Source of the DNA: Trichaptum fuscoviolaceum | Lineage: Eukaryota; Basidiomycota; Agaricomycetes; Hymenochaetales; Trichaptaceae | Assembly (NCBI GenBank): GCA_910574455.1 | Contig: CAJSYZ010000008.1 | Coordinates: 4,094,707-4,158,706 of the forward strand | Reading direction: 5' to 3' | Length of the DNA stretch: 64,000 bases | Shown: positions 57,667 through 64,000 of the stretch, one piece after another | How the letters are laid out: every line of letters starts with the position of its first letter | Numbering within the stretch: the first letter of the stretch is position 1 | Translations under genes and position numbers: made by a program | The notes under the pieces: model-generated | What the model saw: only the letters and a program-made list of their open reading frames with translations | Told to the model about the DNA's origin: nothing | Database searches by the model: none

Positions 57667-58739
57667 GAACTATGCTTTAACCCCTCCTGAATATCCCTTC
57701 TATGCAAATGTGATACCATCTCTCGCGATACCTCTTTCCCTCTTTTCCTTTCCTTTTCCCTCTTCTTCTTTCTTTCTTTCTTCTCCGTATACTACTAACT
57801 GTACTTTCATCTTTACTATATTGCAGCACATGATTTATCTAATGGATCAACAACCATAGTTCTTGTTTCATACTTATCTTACTTTCTGATGTATATGTGT
57901 AATGCATGTTCATGTCTATAAATGTCTTCGCTCATTCGATCGCGTAAAAAGAATGACAACGGGCCTGGTTAAACGCTTTACAGAGGTCTCGGACTCGGAG
58001 CCTGGTCTGATGGCAAGTACGCCTACGCCATCTGATTGGAAATCTAAATAGCCTATTCCTGAGGTTCCACCGGTGAATAACTAACCTAAGTTTCGGTCAT
58101 TTTATCATTATAAGCCGCAATGAAGAAAATTAACCGGAAACGCATCTTCAGCAACCACCATCGTCGATGTCCGTTGTCTTTCCTTCCCCGCCTATCTCCA
58201 TAAAATCAACTGTGATAAATGGACATGCAGAGGCAACTGAGCTAGAGAATCCATTGAACCCGAAGGCTATATTGAAGGCTGTATAGTCCTGTGAGTAAAT
58301 GTTCCGATCCCTGGTATAGTTCCATATCTTATTTCAAAAGGATTGCATTCATGATATAACGTGATACATACCGTGACAGCCAGGGGATACCGACGCCCGA
58401 GTTATTGAGACGTGTGGGGAAAATGTGCTAAAACTATTCATGCTGGGCCGGGTAATAGGATGTGCCAGCGGGGTAGGCAGTGTAAGCCGTGTCCGAAAGT
58501 GACCAAAACCTGAAGTGTGCTGGGTGAATGTGCAAGTTACCCGGACACTCGCCCAGCCTTGGGCCTTCAACACATGACGACCCGGACGGAAACCCCTGGC
58601 TGCGATGCACATAGCGGTAGAACAGTTACTCCTCAGCACCAGATATCAACGGGAGCTCGCTGACGCACCATACCTCCCACAATCCTACCTCTACCTAATA
58701 CTCTCCTTCTCCTTATCCCCCTTCACGCCGAGTTGAGCC
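57667..58739. other. Intergenic, Gln/Pro-rich gene 3 to homogentisate dioxygenase
   Basis: A pyrimidine-rich 3' flank (57720-57800), then no supported gene. Confidence 0.4.
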
Positions 58740-60789
58740 ATGCTCGCCTCGATTTCCTCGCGCAGAGTCGTTTCGGCGAACGCTATCTTCAAATCATCTT
58801 CACGGGTGCTCGCGGCGAGGTCGATCAACACCGCAGCCCGGGCCACTGCCCTTCGTTTGTCACAGGCATGTGGCGTGTTATTATCGAGTATCTCCGGAGT
58901 ACTAACCATTTCTTGCTTGGATATGTAGGTCTCTTCGAGAAGGCAGTACAGCGGTGCTGCTGCGACAGGCTCGACGGCAGCTACGGGATTTACTGTGAAG
59001 CCCAAAGAGAAGGACCCCTATGCGTACCAGGTCGGGTTCGGGAATCGATTTGCTTCTGAGGCGATGTGAGTGTCGGTTTTCTTGTTGGTTCGCATATCTG
59101 GTAACTCATACTTGCCACGCTACTTAGCCCAGGCACACTTCCTGCAGACCAGAATAGCCCTCAGAAGGTTAAGTACGATCTCTACGCGGAACAGGTACGC
59201 ATCCATTTGAACGTTAAATATGACGTCAATGTGTTCGGTCCTTTTTGAACTAATTTCTTGACTTTCTTACAGTTAACTGGCACTTCCTTCGTTGCCCCTC
59301 GTCATGAGAACCAAAATGCGTACGTGTGCTCAACCACACGCCTGGGCAGGAGCTCATGAAAACGCACATTTAACAGATGGCTTTATCGCATTCGACCCGC
59401 TGTAGCGCATCAGGGCTTCACGAGACTGCCGGACAACCCAGATGTAAGTGCAATGTTGGTCCAATTATGCATGTGCACTTCTGATCATCAGTTGCGCAGC
59501 TCGAGAACAACTTCTCTCCATCCAACCCCCGCGTGCATAATTCGCCTACTCAGCAGGCGTGGCACCCTCCGGATATCCCGACATCTGGCAAGGTGGACTT
59601 CATCGATGGGCTCAAGACGATGGCTGGCAATGGTGACCCGACGCTCCGTGAAGGCCTTGCCATCCACATGTACGCCTCGAACTCGTCGATGGAGAACAAG
59701 GCGTTCTGCAACAACGACGGTGACTTCTTGATCCTTCCTCAGCAGGGCCGCCTCGACATTCAGACGGAGTTCGGCAAGCTCATGGTGCGTCCGGGCGAAC
59801 TGGTTGTCATCCAGAGGGGATTGAGGTTCAGGGTTGCATTCCCAGATGGTCCATCGCGAGGATGTAAGTTCCGACAATGCTTATTCTCTTCTATCTGCTG
59901 AACTGCTGTTCGTCAGACATTCAGGAGATCTACGGCTCTCACTTCGAACTCCCCTCGCTTGGCCCTCTTGGTGCAAGCGGGCTTGCGAATGCGCGTGATT
60001 TCGAATTCCCGGTAGCAAGCTTCGACATTGACCAGTCACCTTGGGAGATTGTCTACAAGGTTGGTGGCGAGCTTCACGTATGCAAGCAGGAACACACACC
60101 TTTCGACGTTGTTGCGTGGCATGGAAAGTAAGCAGCGAGAATACGTTTATCTAAACAGATTGTCTGACTTAGCTATGAAGCTACGTCCCATACAAGTATG
60201 CCATGGAGAAGTTTGTTGGTGTCGGCTCAATCACCGTGGACCACATCGACCCCTCCATCTTCTGCGTGCTCACGGCTAAGTCGAAGACACCCGGAACGCC
60301 GCTCGCCGACCTCCTCATCTTCAGCCCGCGCTGGGACGTCGCAAACCACACGTTCCGCCCTCCGTACTACCACCGCAACGCCGCGACGGAGTTCATGGGC
60401 CTCGTGTACGGCACATACGGCGGTCGCTCCGATGCGTTCCTGCCCGGCTCGTGCTCGTATGAGACTGGATTCTGCCCACACGGTGTGGACTACGACGAGT
60501 TCAAGGCGGCGACGGAGTCGGATCTGAAGCCTCAGCGCGTGCATGAAAACACAATGGCGTTTATGTTCGAGTCTGGCATGACCTTCACCTTGTCTGACTA
60601 TGCGATGAAGTCTCCTAAACGCCACGGTACGTTATCACTTGATTGATATCTTCTTCGTCTTTACTCAAATTTCCCTCAGAGCATGAGCCGAAGATGTGGG
60701 ATAACCTCAAGGGCCAGTTCTTGAATCACATCGACCAGGTTAACGCTGACCTACAGGCTCATGGTCTTCCACCTCTTGGGAAGAAGTAA
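58740..60789 (+). CDS. hmgA: Homogentisate 1,2-dioxygenase with N-terminal extension (527 aa)
   Basis: Iron enzyme that opens homogentisate to maleylacetoacetate in tyrosine and phenylalanine breakdown. Nine exons join in phase: 58740-58874, 58929-59065, 59128-59194, 59273-59319, 59377-59443, 59500-59863, 59917-60127, 60181-60626 and 60680-60789. Conserved parts: YQVGFGNRF, GTSFVAPRHENQNAWLYRI, VAWHGNYVPYKY (active-site His), PYYHRNAATEFMGL (iron His and Glu), and FCPHGVD (iron His). The core starts near residue 66. Before it, exon 1 and the start of exon 2 encode a Ser/Arg/Ala-rich, acid-free stretch (MLASISSRRVVSANAIFKSS .. SSRRQYSGA) typical of a mitochondrial presequence. No ATG exists in exon 2 before the core, so exon 1 is needed. 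Usual family length is about 445 aa and cytosolic. Confidence 0.93.
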
Positions 60790-61027
60790 TCAAGGATACG
60801 GGGGATGTTAAGCGCTGATTGGACTTGTGCATTGGTAAAGGATGTTCTGAACAAACTCGGAAGGAGTGATTGTGCATAATCTATGTTTATTCTCATTTGT
60901 TTAACTAGTTATCGTAATGAAAAATAAGAGCATCTTTAGTCACCTCGGGAAGCCCGACTGAGTTTTCCCCAAGATTTCCGTTTTGTCTCTTTAGTAGCCA
61001 TCACTTTCGTTCTGATCCTTCCCACTG

Positions 61028-61979
61028 TCATTCTCCGTTCTTTACTCGAATCTCTTCAAAGTCTTCAACTTCGAACGGCTGTTCAGCATATTCTGCCAAG
61101 GATATCGCATGGAGGTCATCCACGTCAGGCGAACTGGGGTATGGATAAAGCGGTTGGACCGGAGTGTCCTCGCACTCTGAAGGCTTCTGAAAGATGCGGA
61201 AAACCCACGCAGTCCACACTACGATGAGACGTCATATGTATTGGGTATCATGAGTGCGCTGTTGAATACTCGTTGGACTACACAACTATGAACCCACCAG
61301 AATGGATTGGCTCGTTCGATTCGAACGCGCAAACCGTCCAGCACTTGTTGCACCATACTACTGGCACAGGGCGATCGAGCACAAACAGTCTTTCGTGCCG
61401 GAAGTTCCAATGGGAGCAGCGTCGGCTGAGTATGGGATGCTTACTGTTTGGATTCCACTTGCACATGTCGGGGCTCTGGTAGTGCGTCAGAAGAGTCGAT
61501 AATGATGGTTCGCGAACTTTTCTGGCTGGTATACGTTCTGTTGAAGATGGTTGCAAAGTAGATGAGGAGAACTTGTGGGTGTCAGCGGAGGAGGGAATGA
61601 GATTGCCATGTACATTGTTGCTTGCGGCGAGAGCAAAGTTGAGTCGCCACAGGTGGGTATGCTTCGTTGACCAAGGCTCAGGATCGCAAGAAGCACGTAA
61701 ATTGCCGCAAGAGAAATGCGGGTCCTTTTGAAGAGCAAAGCGATTAGCTTTACTAACTGCAAGTGAGCCAAAATAAGAGCCGGGAGGAGTGAACCGTAGA
61801 AGTGGGAGCTCGGGATAGTGATGGTAATGAACGCTCTCGGGCGTGTGGTGATCGCCACTACGAACGTCGAGGAACAGAAGCCGGGCAACTTCTTTGAGCA
61901 CTTCTGCAGGCGACATCGGAAAGCAAATCTGGCACTTCGGGCGGGAGGGGAGGTCTCTTGTTAAATGAGGTAGCGCCAC
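61028..61979 (-). CDS. Hypothetical protein, exon structure uncertain
   Basis: Low-confidence locus. The 3' part (61028-61218) reads VWTAWVFRIFQKPSECEDTP and an acidic tail (DVDDLHAISLAEYAEQPFEV), which looks like real protein and follows an acceptor-like ATCGTAG. It can be joined through GTGGGT (from about 61298) to the long frame 61278-61979. Another frame of the same stretch holds a hydrophobic run (LALL-, AAIYVLLAILSL-like) that could be membrane-spanning. I could not choose between frames, and no family is recognised. Confidence 0.3.
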
Positions 61980-62130
61980 CGGCTTGTTGATTTCTGGTTC
62001 TTGTCGACCGGGTTTGAAATAGATGGGCGATTGCTTCCCTCCGTTATCCAGGTGTGGCGTTGTGCAAAGCTTCGAGCAATAAAGCTAGACAGAGTCAACA
62101 GAGAGATGTTCCAAAGTTCGTCAGAAAATA

Positions 62131-63019
62131 ATGCCAAGTAAGTCTTCTTCCAAGGGCCCTTCGCCAAGAGCACGGACAGCTGCAGCCCACAAAGGTGCCA
62201 AGGTTTCGCCACCAGCTCTCAAAGGTGGTAAAGGTAAAGGTAAAGGAGGAGGAAATGCGAAGGGTGAACTCGTTGGCCGCGCCACCAATTATGTTGCCAG
62301 TGATTACATGGCGACCCACGAAACCAAAGATCCCCGCTATGAGTGGAACGACGAGAAGCGAAGACTAGTTGAGGTATGCTGGAAAAATCGTTTGTCTGGT
62401 TGGTGACATAGAATAGACGATAGAGAGATCTTCCTGAAGGGCTTTCGAAGCATGACAGAAAAATCCTCAAGAAAGTTCGCAAGAAGGCAAGACGCCTAGA
62501 TTATGGCTTCAATATATGCGGGTTAAGATTTGGACCATCTGCACTGATAGGTGAGCTTTCCAAGTCATCAATATACTGTATTATCTCACCAAAGCGATGC
62601 GACAGGATTCATTCCAGTCATAGGAGATGTGGCAGATCTTCTCTTCGGGGCACTCGTTATCATCAAGGCGCGTCAGGCTTGGTGAGTGGTAAAGCTTGCT
62701 TAATTGAACATCCGCACCCTCGAAGAATCTTCTCACTGATTTACCCCTCCATTTCAGCATACCGTGGAAACTCACGGCAAAAATGATGCGAAACCTCGCT
62801 CTTTCGGAGGTTGTAGGTCTCGTCCCGTTCCTCGGTGACATATTCATCGCTTGGTGGAGGGCAAATTCGCGGAATGCCTGGTTGTTAGAGGCATTTTTGA
62901 CAGAGCGTGCGATTCAGAATTTGGCAATTGAAGGAAGGGAGATTTTGGAAGAATCTGAGGTGGATGCAGAGGAACCAGGAAGATCGTCAGGAATTGAAGA
63001 AGAGACAGCGGATGCCTGA
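62131..63019 (+). CDS. DUF4112 family membrane protein (235 aa)
   Basis: Four exons, 62131-62373, 62424-62550, 62606-62681 and 62758-63019, join in phase. The N-terminus is basic and Gly/Lys/Ser-rich (GGKGKGKGGGNAKG). The DUF4112 domain spans about residues 95-195: LDYGFNICGLRFGPSALIGF, then IPVIGDVADLLFGALVIIKA, and the repeat-like second half LALSEVVGLVPFLGDIFIAW followed by WRANSRNAWLLE. The paired G(L/F)(I/V)P..GD motifs and hydrophobic helices mark the family, which is membrane-associated and of unknown biochemical role. The C-terminal tail is acidic. Exons 2-4 are small, as is usual for this family in fungi. Confidence 0.88.
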
Positions 63020-64000
63020 ACACTGCACGTCAGATAGGGTCCATTGAGCTGATAAAATAGATGTATTTGTCAGTTTTATTAGCAGTTTACGCCGCAATGA
63101 GTTACAGAGTAGAATGTGTGGTCTGAGGGCGTCTTATTATTCAAGTTGACAAGGCTTGAAAGTGCCACTGGCACTAGTACGTGACTGTGACCCGCTTGAG
63201 TTTTCCTAAGGTCACGGACACGGGCTTGCCGGGTCACGGACAATCCACGCTTTTTCTGCAACTAAGTCACTTACTCGGACTTTCTGGTACTTCAGCGACA
63301 ACTACTCATTGGAATTGCCCTTAATTGACCTTGATAAGTACGCTACGAACTTGCATATTCTGACTTCTTCTCTATCTAAAAAGGAGATATGCTAGTTCTG
63401 TTGAAGTCGCTCGGAGCCTAAAGACGAACTGAACGCCATTGGTCTTCCTACTAGTTCGTGGCATGGCTAAAAGGCTCTTCAACAACTCGACTTACGGCTT
63501 GCTTCTAGGATAGCATCAGCGGACGGATAAATTCCCAATATATGATTGGGAATAAGGTAACGGAGAGTCGAATGCGCTTTTCGTCTCTGCTGAGGACACC
63601 CTGAAGGTATAGGGTCTAAACACACTGCTTTGGACAGTATTTTACTCTGTCTCTTGGTCTTCACAAAGAGCCTCAAGTTTTCAAAGCTGAAACCCTAGGG
63701 AAACGTGAATTCTAGGGCTAACACGCTTACTGCGGCAGTGCACTGTCTCGTTCAACCCTATGGACACGTGGCTCTATTGTCCTGAATTCACTGCATTCTT
63801 CATCCCATTCCCCGTGGATTCAAGACTAACCGGACATCCTGTAATCCCCTCTTCTCCGTCAGCTACATCCACCTCAAATTGCTCTTAGAAACCCAGTTTT
63901 CGAATGTCTTCGCTGTCGAATTACAGGCTTCAAACACTTTACCAACCGTGGTTCTGGCCACCTGCTCGTTCTCGCGCTTTGGGCGCTGATGTAATGCCTA
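63020..64000. other. Right-edge intergenic sequence
   Basis: No gene supported. A short direct repeat of GGTCACGGACA occurs at about 63212 and 63232. Confidence 0.4.

Noticed and set aside
58691..59005. Minus-strand open frame (104 aa) over the start of homogentisate dioxygenase
   Set aside because: It is antisense to an exon pair that joins in phase to the dioxygenase core and has presequence character; no independent signals for the antisense frame.

Overview
The window looks like genomic DNA from a filamentous basidiomycete, most likely an Agaricomycete. The genes carry many short introns (about 45-70 bp, GT..AG). There is an AA14 copper oxidase (a family known from wood-decay basidiomycetes), a fungal single-chain urease, an LTR retrotransposon and several lineage-specific paralogue families. 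Exon models below were assembled by hand from splice sites, reading phase and comparison between copies.

Layout. 1-3976: 5' half of a minus-strand Ty3-like LTR retrotransposon that runs off the left edge. 3978-10355: block copy 1, holding an intact Gln/Pro-rich gene and a decayed AA14 gene. 10.5-31 kb: a tandem array of four copies (A1-A4, all minus strand) of an unrecognised four-exon gene of about 730 aa, with conserved flanks. A hAT-like element carrying a protein-kinase gene fragment sits just upstream of A3. 31722-38125: block copy 2, with the second Gln/Pro-rich gene and an intact AA14 gene. 39.1 kb: an initiator-like tRNA-Met. 40.4-42.5 kb: an intronless Ser/Pro-rich disordered protein. 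43.9 kb: a 328-bp MITE. 44.4-50.3 kb: a second paralogue family of four two-exon genes (B1-B4), with an H..NCQxW signature that suggests a papain-like LRAT/NlpC-type fold. 51.3-54.5 kb: urease. 55.9-57.7 kb: a third, diverged member of the Gln/Pro-rich family. 58.7-60.8 kb: homogentisate 1,2-dioxygenase with an apparent mitochondrial presequence. 62.1-63.0 kb: a DUF4112 membrane protein.

How it fits together. Urease (urea to ammonia) and homogentisate dioxygenase (tyrosine/phenylalanine catabolism) are single-copy metabolic genes. AA14 acts outside the cell. The Gln/Pro-rich proteins, with basic nuclear-localisation-like and SUMO-interaction-like motifs, are probably nuclear. About half of the window is duplicated material. 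The two 6.4-kb blocks bracket the A array, and their genes show unequal fates: AA14 is kept in one block and lost in the other, while both Gln/Pro-rich genes stay open. The main candidates for undescribed biology are the A array, the B family (with one Cys-to-Ser member), the kinase-carrying transposon and the mitochondrial-type homogentisate dioxygenase.
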